Of a stretch of DNA of 64,000 nt, positions 55,947 through 63,704 are shown piece after piece (position 1 is the first letter of the stretch; every line of letters starts with the position of its first letter). The translations under genes were made by a program, and so were the position numbers. A model generated the notes under the pieces. It searched no databases, was not told the origin of the DNA, and saw only the letters and a program-made list of their open reading frames with translations. Origin of the DNA: Pelotomaculum isophthalicicum JI (GTDB taxonomy: Bacteria > Bacillota > Desulfotomaculia > Desulfotomaculales > Pelotomaculaceae); NCBI RefSeq assembly GCF_029478095.1, contig NZ_JAKOAV010000004.1:62001-126000 (forward strand), in the 5' to 3' direction.

Positions 55947-56825
55947 TCAATGATCCCGGTCAATAATATATTGAACCAGCATTCTCAAAAATTCCGCTTC
56001 ATTTCCGAAACAGCTCAATGCGGACAACGCCCTGTCCGCCGCTTGCCGCGCTTTTCTTCTCGCTTCCTCCAGGCCGAAAAGCGAGGGATATGTCGCTTTT
56101 TTATTCTTAACATCGCTTCCAAGCGGTTTGCCAATTTTTGCCGCGTCACCTTCAATATCGAGAATATCATCAATTATTTGAAAAGCAAGCCCGAAATTAT
56201 CAGCATAGCTTGTTAGTTTATTTATTTTTTCATCACCCGCGCCGGCCAGGATCGCTCCCGTACGAACCGCGGCACGATAAAGAGCGCCTGTTTTGCGACT
56301 ATGAATATATTCAAGCGTGTTCTCATTGATATCCTCTCCCGCGGAAAACGTATCGACAACCTGGCCGCCAATCATACCAAACGTCCCCGCCGCAAGAGCG
56401 ATTTCACCAATAATTTTTACTACAGCGTCCGGATTGCTGCCGCGTATGCCGGCCAGCGTGGAAAATGCCAGCGTCAAAAGGGCGTCACCCGCTAAAATCG
56501 CCACAGCGTCCCCGTATACTTTGTGGTTTGCCGGCTTGCCTCTGCGATAATCATCGTTATCCATAGCAGGCAAGTCATCATGAATCAGCGAATAAGCATG
56601 AATCATTTCCAGAGCGCAGGCCGCCGGCAATACATCCTCAGCTTTGCTCCCCACTGTTTCGGCAGCCTTCATTACCAGAACAGGCCTGAGCCGTTTGCCG
56701 CCCGTGACGCTATAACGCATCGCCTGGTGAATCAGCGCCGGGTAGGCGTCGGCTGGCGGCAGGTAACGCTCAAGCGCCTCATCTACAATTGAACTCAGTT
56801 TGTCAAACGTTTCTTTAAAACTCAA
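55947..56825 (-). CDS. ispA: Farnesyl diphosphate synthase / polyprenyl synthetase
   Basis: Condenses isopentenyl diphosphate with allylic diphosphates to give farnesyl (or geranylgeranyl) diphosphate. Both aspartate-rich motifs are present: first LIHDDLPAMDNDDYRRG, second FQIIDDILDIEGD, with GGKRLRPVL near residue 43. The TTG at 56825 has AGGGGGAC upstream, overlaps the end of xseB, and gives 292 residues, as usual for IspA. The frame continues upstream without conserved sequence. Confidence 0.95.
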   Translation of the reverse strand: MSFKETFDKLSSIVDEALERYLPPADAYPALIHQAMRYSVTGGKRLRPVLVMKAAETVGSKAEDVLPAACALEMIHAYSLIHDDLPAMDNDDYRRGKPANHKVYGDAVAILAGDALLTLAFSTLAGIRGSNPDAVVKIIGEIALAAGTFGMIGGQVVDTFSAGEDINENTLEYIHSRKTGALYRAAVRTGAILAGAGDEKINKLTSYADNFGLAFQIIDDILDIEGDAAKIGKPLGSDVKNKKATYPSLFGLEEARRKARQAADRALSALSCFGNEAEFLRMLVQYIIDRDH

Positions 56826-57096
56826 CTTTTTGTCCCCCTGCCGCCAAGGGCAACTCATTAATTTCTTTCAGGCTTATTTCATCTCTTTCATCAGCGGTCA
56901 GCACGGCAATGCGCTGCTCGGCTGATGCCAGATACTCATTACAGATGCGGGTAAGCCCGATTCCCTCAGTAAACATTTCCAGCGCTTTTTCCAGCGGCAG
57001 CCTGCTGTCTTCCAACTCCCGCACCAGTGTTTCCAAACGCGCTATGGCTTCTTCAAATGATATCTTTTTGCCTTCGACGGTGTTTTTAGCAACCAT
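56815..57096 (-). CDS. xseB: Exodeoxyribonuclease VII small subunit
   Basis: The small subunit that stabilises and activates XseA. The 93-residue protein shows SFEEAIARLETLVRELEDSRLPLEKALEMFTEGIGL, the family core of two helices. Its end overlaps ispA by 11 bp. Here it is separated from xseA by folD and fchA. Confidence 0.93.
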   Translation of the reverse strand: MVAKNTVEGKKISFEEAIARLETLVRELEDSRLPLEKALEMFTEGIGLTRICNEYLASAEQRIAVLTADERDEISLKEINELPLAAGGQKVEF

Positions 57097-57125
57097 GCAA
57101 AAGTCCTCCTCGCCGTAACCTTTCC

Positions 57126-57764
57126 TTAAGACTCCTTAATCCGCGCCCGTACCGCAGCCATGGACTCATCCTTTAACCGCCTGGCTTCGGCGGTAATTGT
57201 CTTTATTTCATTAATAATCTTTTTTACATAATCCTGATCTTCGATCGCCGGGATGTTTATCTCGGCGCTTAGAAGCACGCCGTTAAGGGCGGCGTCAAAT
57301 ACAACGGCGGCTACCCCGGCGTCGCTTATGGCTGTTTTGTTGCCCATACCGGAGAGTCGCACGGTAATACGCAACGCTTCCAAACAGACACGGGCAATTT
57401 TTAACGGCGTTTCTGTAGCTCCTATTAAAGCTTTTTGCATAGCTTCATCACGTATTCTTTTTTCAGCGTCGCTTTCTTTAGGCATCCGGAATGCCGTCAT
57501 GTAGTTATTAAACTCAGCCATGTCCTTGTCAGCCAACTCTTCCATCCTTTTCATCAAATCGCTGGCAGTACCAAGTATTTCTTTGACCTGCGGCTCGACA
57601 TCCCGGTACTTTTTTTTCCCTATGGTCAGATTACAGACCATAGCGGTCATAGCCAGACCGAAACACGCCACTATGGCGGAAACACTGCCGCCGCCCGGCG
57701 TGGGGGAAGCGGAAGCGGAAAGCTCTATTACTTCCCGCAAGGTTTTATTAAATAAAGCGCTCAC
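57126..57764 (-). CDS. fchA: Cyclodeaminase/cyclohydrolase family protein (FchA-like)
   Basis: Related to formimidoyl-tetrahydrofolate cyclodeaminase and methenyl-tetrahydrofolate cyclohydrolase (FchA). The signature SPTPGGGSVSAIVACFGLAM is at the N-terminus, and the helical bundle runs to the end. The frame is open to 57794, but that TTG falls inside a repeat; the GTG at 57764, after AAAGGGG, starts next to the family N-terminus and gives 212 residues. Placed directly after folD, it could supply the cyclohydrolase step of one-carbon metabolism. Confidence 0.85.
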   Translation of the reverse strand: MSALFNKTLREVIELSASASPTPGGGSVSAIVACFGLAMTAMVCNLTIGKKKYRDVEPQVKEILGTASDLMKRMEELADKDMAEFNNYMTAFRMPKESDAEKRIRDEAMQKALIGATETPLKIARVCLEALRITVRLSGMGNKTAISDAGVAAVVFDAALNGVLLSAEINIPAIEDQDYVKKIINEIKTITAEARRLKDESMAAVRARIKES

Positions 57765-57789
57765 AGGCAACAACCCCTTTGCCAAGGTT

Positions 57790-57856
57790 GTCAAGGGGAC
57801 GGTTCTCTTGACAACTTATTAATCTTTCGATTGTCAGGGAGAACCGTCCCCTTGAC
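57790..57856. repeat. Palindromic repeat with 18-bp arms (GTCAAGGGGACGGTTCTC)
   Basis: Perfect inverted arms at 57790-57807 and 57839-57856 around a 31-nt centre, with a partial extra copy of the arm end (CCCCTTGAC) at 57859-57867. It fills most of the folD-fchA gap. Similar GGGGACGGTTCT palindromes are common between genes in Peptococcaceae and near IS200-type REP transposases, from memory. Only one copy is in this window. Confidence 0.75.
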
Positions 57857-57882
57857 ATCCCCTTGACACACTGATGACCGAG

Positions 57883-58728
57883 TTATTTCTTCTGAAGTTT
57901 GATTGCTTTCAACAGGTTTCTCTGGAGCAGAACGGTGGTAAGGCTGCCGACACCGCCCGGTACGGGCGAAATCGCGCCGGCAACTTTTTGCGCCTGCGCA
58001 AAGTCGACATCCCCGCAAATCCCCGCCGCCGTCTCATTAATACCGGCATCAATTACTACCGCGCCGGGTCTGATCAAGTCAGCCGTAATCATGTTGGCCT
58101 TGCCCACGGCGGCGATCAGTATGTCCGCCTGTCTGGTGTACCGGCCAAGGTCGCCGGTTTTGGTGTGGCATACCGTCACTGTGGCGTTTTGTTTCAGGAG
58201 CATCAAGATCAGAGGCTTGCCCACTGTTTCACCACGGCCGACCAGGACGGCGTGTTTACCTTCTATCTCTATTCCGCTATGCGACATAATTTCAATACAG
58301 CTTTGCGGTGTTACCGAAAAAAGACCGTCGCCGTCACCAAGCAGATTACCCCGGTTGACCGGATGCGCTCCGTCGACGTCTTTAAGCGGTGATATTGCCG
58401 CCAATACTCTTTTTTTATTTATTCCCCCAGGTAAAGGCAATTCAACCATAATTCCATGTACATCAGCATCTTTGTTCAACTTATTAATTAGGTCCAAAAG
58501 TTCATTTTCAGGAACTCCACCCGGCAAGTTGAAGAGTTCGTAGTCGATGCCCGTATTAATGCAGGCTTTTTTTTTGGAACGGGCATAAATTACTGAAGCC
58601 GGGTCATCGCCGGCCAGGATAACGGCAAGCTTAGGGACAATACCCTTCTCACGCAGTTGTCCGACTTCCTTTTTTATTTCTTCTTTAATTAATCCGGCGA
58701 TTTTTTTGCCGTCAATGATCATTGCCAT
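57883..58728 (-). CDS. folD: Methylenetetrahydrofolate dehydrogenase/cyclohydrolase FolD, with altered active-site motif
   Basis: Oxidises methylene-THF to methenyl-THF and usually hydrolyses it to formyl-THF. Full length at 281 residues. The catalytic Tyr and Lys are in SVIYARSKKKA (Tyr48, Lys52), and KDVDGAHPVNRGN holds the conserved Asp (119). The NAD(P) loop is VGRGETVGKPL. Two signature positions differ from the usual form: the conserved Gln of VQLPLP is Glu (Glu96 in VELPLP), and PGGVGPMT reads PGGVGSLT. The Gln is tied to the active site, so cyclohydrolase activity may be reduced. A cyclohydrolase-family gene is next door. Confidence 0.93.
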   Translation of the reverse strand: MAMIIDGKKIAGLIKEEIKKEVGQLREKGIVPKLAVILAGDDPASVIYARSKKKACINTGIDYELFNLPGGVPENELLDLINKLNKDADVHGIMVELPLPGGINKKRVLAAISPLKDVDGAHPVNRGNLLGDGDGLFSVTPQSCIEIMSHSGIEIEGKHAVLVGRGETVGKPLILMLLKQNATVTVCHTKTGDLGRYTRQADILIAAVGKANMITADLIRPGAVVIDAGINETAAGICGDVDFAQAQKVAGAISPVPGGVGSLTTVLLQRNLLKAIKLQKK

Positions 58729-58757
58729 TTTAACTAACCAAGCTCTCTTTTTTCTTC

Positions 58758-59963
58758 TTATTGTAACCTTTTATCTTCAACCATACACTGCAGCGACCCT
58801 TTTTGCAAGCGCACAACCAGTTTGTCGCCGGTATTCACCTCATTTATGTCACTAATGACGCGCTCACCATCTGGTGTTGTGCAAATACTGTATCCCCTGG
58901 CCAAGGTGGCCAGCGGGCTCAAAGTGTTAAGCCGGGCGGCGAGCGCTGCGAGGTGCTCGCCTTCAGTTCCTATAGCATTATTTATACTCTGGGTTAGTCG
59001 GTGGATGAGGAAATCAACTGATTGCTGCCTGGCGCCGCAAAAAGTTTCCACCGGCCGGGCAAAAGTCCTGCCAGCCAGACAATAATCCAGCCTTTGTCTG
59101 CCTTCATTAACTTTTCGTTCTGCTGCGTGTTTTAGCTTGCTTACAATTGTCTGGACATAGCGATCCATTTCCTTTTTATCGGGAACAGCCATTTCAGCGG
59201 CGGCTGAAGGAGTAGCGGCGCGGGCGTCAGCCACAAAGTCGGATATGGTAACATCTGTTTCATGCCCCACCGCTGAAATAACGGGAACCTTAGAGAGAAA
59301 TATGGAGCGGGCGACAATTTCCGTGTTGAAAGCCCACAAATCCTCAATAGACCCGCCACCCCGGCCGACGATTATCAGTTCAACCCCACCAAGTTTGTTT
59401 AACAACTGGATCCCCCGCGCCACCGCGAGAGGCGCGCTTTCGCCCTGCACCAGAACCGGCGCCAGAATAACCTCCAGGCCGGCCCAGCGGCGCCGGATTA
59501 TTTCCACCATATCGCGTACCGCCGCCCCGGTCAGCGAAGTAACAATACCGATCCGGCGGGGCAGCAGCGGCAAGTTTTTTTTATGTTTCCGGTCGAATAG
59601 CCCTTCCCGTTGCAGCTTGTTTTTCAGCTGTTCAAACGCCAGATACAACGCGCCGGTTCCGTCCGGCTCCATCTCATCAGCATAAAGCTGGTATACGCCG
59701 TCCCTTTCATAAACTGAAATGTAGCCGCGCACCAGCACGGACATGCCGTTCTCCGGCCGGAAAGTCACGCTGCGGCTACGGGAACGGAACATAACCACTT
59801 TCAAGCTGCTTGATTCATCTTTCAAAGTGAAGTAATAGTGCCCGGACGAGGCGGGTTTAAAGTTGGATATTTCCCCCTTTACCCAGATATCAGCCAACAG
59901 GCAATCATTTTCGAATATTGTTTTAACGTACCTGGTCAACTCCTGAACACCTAGAACCCGCAC
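58758..59963 (-). CDS. xseA: Exodeoxyribonuclease VII large subunit
   Basis: The catalytic subunit of exonuclease VII, which degrades single-stranded DNA. An N-terminal OB-fold (LADIWVKGEISNFKPASSGHYYFTLKDE, about residues 20-48) precedes the nuclease core with PRRIGIVTSLTGAAVRDM, IIVGRGGGSIEDLWAFN and PVISAVGHETDVTISDFVADARAATPSAAAE. The C-terminal coiled coil ends in LARGYSI. Length is 401 residues. GTG start with TAAGGAG upstream. A 296-bp stretch of this gene (58834-59129) is repeated exactly at the window end. Confidence 0.95.
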   Translation of the reverse strand: MRVLGVQELTRYVKTIFENDCLLADIWVKGEISNFKPASSGHYYFTLKDESSSLKVVMFRSRSRSVTFRPENGMSVLVRGYISVYERDGVYQLYADEMEPDGTGALYLAFEQLKNKLQREGLFDRKHKKNLPLLPRRIGIVTSLTGAAVRDMVEIIRRRWAGLEVILAPVLVQGESAPLAVARGIQLLNKLGGVELIIVGRGGGSIEDLWAFNTEIVARSIFLSKVPVISAVGHETDVTISDFVADARAATPSAAAEMAVPDKKEMDRYVQTIVSKLKHAAERKVNEGRQRLDYCLAGRTFARPVETFCGARQQSVDFLIHRLTQSINNAIGTEGEHLAALAARLNTLSPLATLARGYSICTTPDGERVISDINEVNTGDKLVVRLQKGSLQCMVEDKRLQ

Positions 59964-59994
59964 TGTCTTAGCTCCTTATAATTAAATGAAAGCA

Positions 59995-60039
59995 ACCGGG
60001 CTGCCGCGCTGAAAACTGCAACAGCGCATCTAGCCCGGT
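59995..60039 (-). terminator. Strong hairpin between nfnB and xseA
   Basis: Outer arms ACCGGGCT/AGCCCGGT (minus strand 60039-60032 and 60002-59995) with an inner GCGCTG/CAGCGC pair; no long T-run follows. The rest of the 178-bp gap (60040-60141) also contains short complementary stretches but no gene. Confidence 0.6.
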
Positions 60040-60141
60040 CAAAAGCGACTCGTTCTAATTTCCGGTGTGATCGCCAATATGATGGGACAACGCCGTACTT
60101 GCGTGTAGTCCGCGGATATAGAAACAATTAACTAACAACAA

Positions 60142-61557
60142 CTATTTTTCAGATAAATACGCGTGAATTGATCTTGCAGCGGCGCGCCCCGCACCCATAG
60201 CCAGAATGACGGTAGCCGCACCGGTAACCACGTCGCCACCGGCATAAACACCAGGTTTGGAAGTAGCTCCAGTTTCCAGATTGGCAACGATATTGCCTTT
60301 TTTATTGCAATCGAGTCCTTTGGTGGTCTTCGGCACCAGCGGGTTTGGCCCCTGCCCGATTGCCACTACCACTGTTTCGACGTCAATAATAAATTCCGAC
60401 CCCTTGACAGGAACTGGGCTGCGGCGGCCTGAAGCATCGGGTTCACCCAGCTCATAACGCAGGCACTCCATACCGGTCACCCAGTAATTATCGTCATAGA
60501 TAATTTTAGTAGGGCTGGTCAAAAAAGCAAATTTGACGCCTTCTTCTTCAGCGTGTTCTGCTTCCTCGTGCCGCGCCGGGAGCTCATTTTTAGACCGGCG
60601 GTAAACGATCCAGGATTCTTCGGCGCCTAAGCGCAACGCTGTACGGGCGGCGTCCATAGCCACGTTGCCACCGCCCAGCACGGCAACTTTTTTACCTACG
60701 CGGATCGGTGTATCATTACCAGGGAAGAGATATGCTTTCATCAAGTTGGTACGCGTAAGAAACTCGTTAGCCGAGTATACACCGCAAGCGTTTTCTCCCG
60801 GGATATTCATAAAGTAAGGCAAGCCGGCGCCCGTTCCTAAAAAGACAGCGTCAAAACCGCCTTCCTCCATAAGTTCATCCACCGTAGCGAATTTACCTAC
60901 AACAGCATTGACCTGGATGTCAACGCCAAGCTTCTTGAGATTCTGTACTTCGGCCTGGACAACCGCTTTAGGAAGACGGAACTCAGGGATACCGTACATC
61001 AGTACGCCACCCGCCACATGCAACGCCTCAAAGATAGTGACGGCATGGCCCTGTTTCGCCAGATCGGCGGCGCAGGTCAGCCCCGACGGGCCAGAACCGA
61101 CAATCGCCACTTTCTTGCCGGTCGGTGGGGCTACTTTTTGCGGCAGCACACCGTTAGCAAGTTCCCAATCAGCGCAAAAACGCTCAATCCGTCCAATACC
61201 AACCGGTTCGTTTTTCTTTCCTACGGTACAGTATTTTTCACACTGGTTTTCCTGAGGGCAAACCCGTCCACAAACAGCAGGCAGGGCGTTTTTTTCTTTT
61301 AATTTCATGATCGCGCCAGCAAAATCCCGCTCGGCAGCCAGCTTGATAAAAGCAGGGATGTCAACTTCCACCGGACAGCCCTGCCGGCAAGGCTCCTTCT
61401 TGCACTGAAGACACCGCCGAGCCTCGGCAACTACGGTTTCCTCATTATAGCCCAGTGCCACTTCGTTAAAATTTTTTGCCCGTACGACCGCGTCCTGAGC
61501 TGGCATTGGGTGTTTATTAGGAACAATAGTTTTATTACCGGTTTTCTCATCAGCCAT
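60142..61557 (-). CDS. nfnB: NfnB: NADPH-binding subunit of NADH-dependent ferredoxin:NADP+ oxidoreductase
   Basis: The large subunit of the electron-bifurcating transhydrogenase NfnAB, in the family often annotated as glutamate synthase small chain. Two 4Fe-4S clusters are bound by cysteines in CLQCKKEPCRQGCPVEVDIP and CGRVCPQENQCEKYC. FAD and NADPH loops follow: VAIVGSGPSGLTCAADLA and AVLGGGNVAMDAARTA. Length is 471 residues. The ATG overlaps the nfnA stop (TAATG). No glutamate synthase large subunit is present, which supports the Nfn role. Confidence 0.9.
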   Translation of the reverse strand: MADEKTGNKTIVPNKHPMPAQDAVVRAKNFNEVALGYNEETVVAEARRCLQCKKEPCRQGCPVEVDIPAFIKLAAERDFAGAIMKLKEKNALPAVCGRVCPQENQCEKYCTVGKKNEPVGIGRIERFCADWELANGVLPQKVAPPTGKKVAIVGSGPSGLTCAADLAKQGHAVTIFEALHVAGGVLMYGIPEFRLPKAVVQAEVQNLKKLGVDIQVNAVVGKFATVDELMEEGGFDAVFLGTGAGLPYFMNIPGENACGVYSANEFLTRTNLMKAYLFPGNDTPIRVGKKVAVLGGGNVAMDAARTALRLGAEESWIVYRRSKNELPARHEEAEHAEEEGVKFAFLTSPTKIIYDDNYWVTGMECLRYELGEPDASGRRSPVPVKGSEFIIDVETVVVAIGQGPNPLVPKTTKGLDCNKKGNIVANLETGATSKPGVYAGGDVVTGAATVILAMGAGRAAARSIHAYLSEK

Positions 61558-62408
61558 TATTTGCCACCCCCACAACCGCAGCTGCAGGTATGATTAAATC
61601 TTTCCACAGCAGCTTGTTCCTGAGATTTATATATAACCGATCGGCGTGCCATTTCGGCAAAGTCGACTGCATGACCGTCAAATTCCGGCCCGTCGACACA
61701 GGCAAATTTGGTCTGACCGCCAACTGTCACACGGCAACAGCCGCACATCCCTGTACCGTCCACCATAATCGAGTTCAGGCTGACAATGGTCTTAATATTA
61801 TACTCTTTGGTCATGTTGCACACGGCCCGCATCATCGGCAACGGCCCGATAGCCACACAGAGTGCTATATCGCCTTTTTCTTCAACGACTTCTTTTAACA
61901 CATCGGTGACAAAACCTTGTCTCACGTAAGAACCGTCATCAGTGGTCACCCGCAACTCTGTACAGGCATTGCGCATTTTATCCTCCCAAAAGAGGAGTTC
62001 CTTGGTTCTCGCCCCGATAATACCAATTACCTCATTTCCCGCTTCTTTTAATGCCCTGGCAATAGGGTGAACCGGTGCTACACCCACTCCTCCACCAACA
62101 CAGACGATTTTTCCTAATTTCTCAATGTGGGAAGGCTCACCGAGCGGACCGACAAAATCCCTTACACTATCTCCCTCATTAAGCGTTGCGAGTTCCATAG
62201 TGGTCTTGCCCACTTCCTGGAATACACAGGTAATAGTACCCTTTTCCCGGTCAAAATCGGCGATAGTTAGAGGTATCCGTTCGCCTTCGTCATGTATGCG
62301 AAGGATAATAAACTGGCCCGGTTTTGCTTTTCTGGCAACCAGCGGCGCTTCGATGTCAAATAAGAATAATGTTGGCGCCAGAACCTCTCTCTTCAAAATC
62401 TTGTACAT
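61557..62408 (-). CDS. nfnA: NfnA: NADH-binding subunit of NADH-dependent ferredoxin:NADP+ oxidoreductase
   Basis: A dihydroorotate-dehydrogenase-electron-transfer-like protein with an FAD domain (RIPLTIADFD), an NAD domain (GKIVCVGGGVGVAPVHPIARAL), and a 2Fe-2S region near the C-terminus (GMCGCCRVTVGGQTKFACVDG). It pairs with nfnB to couple NADH and reduced ferredoxin to NADP+ reduction, or the reverse. A Cys/Gly-rich tail (CSCGCGGGK) is at the very end. Start ATG with GGGGGAGGGG upstream, 283 residues. Confidence 0.9.
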   Translation of the reverse strand: MYKILKREVLAPTLFLFDIEAPLVARKAKPGQFIILRIHDEGERIPLTIADFDREKGTITCVFQEVGKTTMELATLNEGDSVRDFVGPLGEPSHIEKLGKIVCVGGGVGVAPVHPIARALKEAGNEVIGIIGARTKELLFWEDKMRNACTELRVTTDDGSYVRQGFVTDVLKEVVEEKGDIALCVAIGPLPMMRAVCNMTKEYNIKTIVSLNSIMVDGTGMCGCCRVTVGGQTKFACVDGPEFDGHAVDFAEMARRSVIYKSQEQAAVERFNHTCSCGCGGGK

Positions 62409-62506
62409 TAAAATCCCCTCCCCCCGCTAATTAACAATGCAATCTATTATTATTCTATAAAGAGAAGGAAATCCCTGCCGTTGATTTAATAAAATACAAT
62501 GCAAAA

Positions 62507-62536
62507 AGAGCAGTTGCCGGAATAAACAACCACTCT
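62507..62536 (-). terminator. Intrinsic terminator of nusB
   Basis: 10-bp stem AGAGTGGTTG/CAACTGCTCT with two G-U pairs (minus strand 62536-62527 and 62516-62507) followed by TTTTTG; it starts just past the nusB stop. Confidence 0.8.
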
Positions 62537-62537
62537 T

Positions 62538-62963
62538 CTAAAGCTCAATATTTTCTTGGTATATTTCCGGTTTTTCCACAACGCGCCCAAGGATGCCGTT
62601 GATAAACTTCGCCGATTCCTCGCTTCCGAATATCTTACCTAATTCTATAGCTTCATTTACAGAAACGTTGTTTGGTATATCCTTACAGTACAGTATCTCA
62701 AAAAGCGCCAAGCGCATTATATTTCTATCGACATTCGCCATCCTCTTAATGTTCCAGTCTTTGCTTATCCCTTCGATAACCCGGTCGATGGACATCAAGT
62801 TGGCCAAGGTTCCGCTGACAAGCTGCTGCGCGAATTCTTCATTCTTTTTTAACTTGCCCAAACTCCCGTCCATTTTGCTAAAAGCCTCGTCCGGCTCAAC
62901 GTTACCCAGATCAACTTGGAACAGGACCTGAAGAGCCCTTTCTCTGGCCTGTCTCCTGCTCAT
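62538..62963 (-). CDS. nusB: Transcription antitermination protein NusB
   Basis: Binds boxA RNA with NusE (S10) in rRNA antitermination. The 141-residue all-helical protein shows MSRRQARERALQVLFQVD, WNIKRMANVDRNIMRLALFEILYC and NEAIELGKIFGSEESAKFINGILG. The ATG at 62963 has AGGAGG upstream. It is followed by its own terminator. Confidence 0.95.
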   Translation of the reverse strand: MSRRQARERALQVLFQVDLGNVEPDEAFSKMDGSLGKLKKNEEFAQQLVSGTLANLMSIDRVIEGISKDWNIKRMANVDRNIMRLALFEILYCKDIPNNVSVNEAIELGKIFGSEESAKFINGILGRVVEKPEIYQENIEL

Positions 62964-63024
62964 TAAGATCCTCCTTGTATGCATTAAAGGCATATAATTG
63001 TGAAGGTCAAAATCACCCTAATAC

Positions 63025-63267
63025 CTACCGCTCACCAAAAATTTTTAAAATGAATTCCCGGAAATCAATTTTTTCATCAAGACGCTTACCCAGATAGTAG
63101 CCCGCAACAACGCATGCCGCAACAAACAACGCTTTAAAAAAGCCGTACTTGATAGCAAACCAGCCAAAAATCAGACCCAATAAAACACCTGCTGCCTTAC
63201 CCAGGTGCTTGTCCAATATCTCCTGAATTATGCTCAAATCGATCCCTCTTTTCTCCGGCAATTTCAC
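63025..63267 (-). CDS. DUF2273 family small membrane protein
   Basis: An 80-residue protein with two close hydrophobic segments (about residues 25-42 and 45-65) and a charged C-terminus, typical of DUF2273. These proteins lie with AmaP and Asp23 in Gram-positives and are thought to be part of the Asp23/AmaP membrane envelope-stress complex. It overlaps amaP by four bases. Confidence 0.85.
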   Translation of the reverse strand: MKLPEKRGIDLSIIQEILDKHLGKAAGVLLGLIFGWFAIKYGFFKALFVAACVVAGYYLGKRLDEKIDFREFILKIFGER

Positions 63268-63704
63268 TCAACTCTTGGCTTTTGCGCCGATATGTTATCA
63301 ATAGAAACCCTAACGCTGCCGACGGTGATACCGGTTATTTCAAAAACCTTTTCCTTTACCAGGACTTGTATTCTTTCAGAAACATCCGGGACATTAATGT
63401 CGGGGGTTACCACAGCGCGGATTTGGATCCCGACGCCTTGAGACACCGACACTATCCGGGGCTTCACTTCTCTTACCCCGTTAACCTGAGTCACAACTTT
63501 TACAACAAGATTCTCAATTGCTTGAATTGACACCCGGATTTGACCCAAAGCGCTTTCCGTAAGAACTACATACCGGCCAACCCGGTCGGATTTACTTACC
63601 CCTATCCAGAACAGCCTGACGCCGGCAAGAATTAAAATTGCCATAAGCGCCCAAAATATTCCCGCCCGGTCGGGATAGAACAGGCCCCTCAGCAAGAACT
63701 GGGG
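63264..63704 (-). pseudogene. amaP: Asp23 membrane-anchor protein AmaP, 5' end missing
   Basis: The C-terminal part of AmaP, the membrane anchor of alkaline shock protein Asp23. One hydrophobic segment remains (IFWALMAILILAGVRLF), then an Asp23-like domain (QIRVSIQAIENLVVKVV, VQVLVKEKVFEITGI region). The frame has no native start: at 63705 the sequence switches to a copy of xseA, and a stop lies at 63711-63713. The usual first membrane helix (about 30 residues) is lost. More likely a contig-end artefact than a true pseudogene. Confidence 0.7.

Noticed and set aside
57791-58018. 75-codon minus-strand frame across the folD 3' end and the palindromic repeat
   Set aside because: It runs out of frame through folD and the repeat, with no conserved sequence; a shadow frame.
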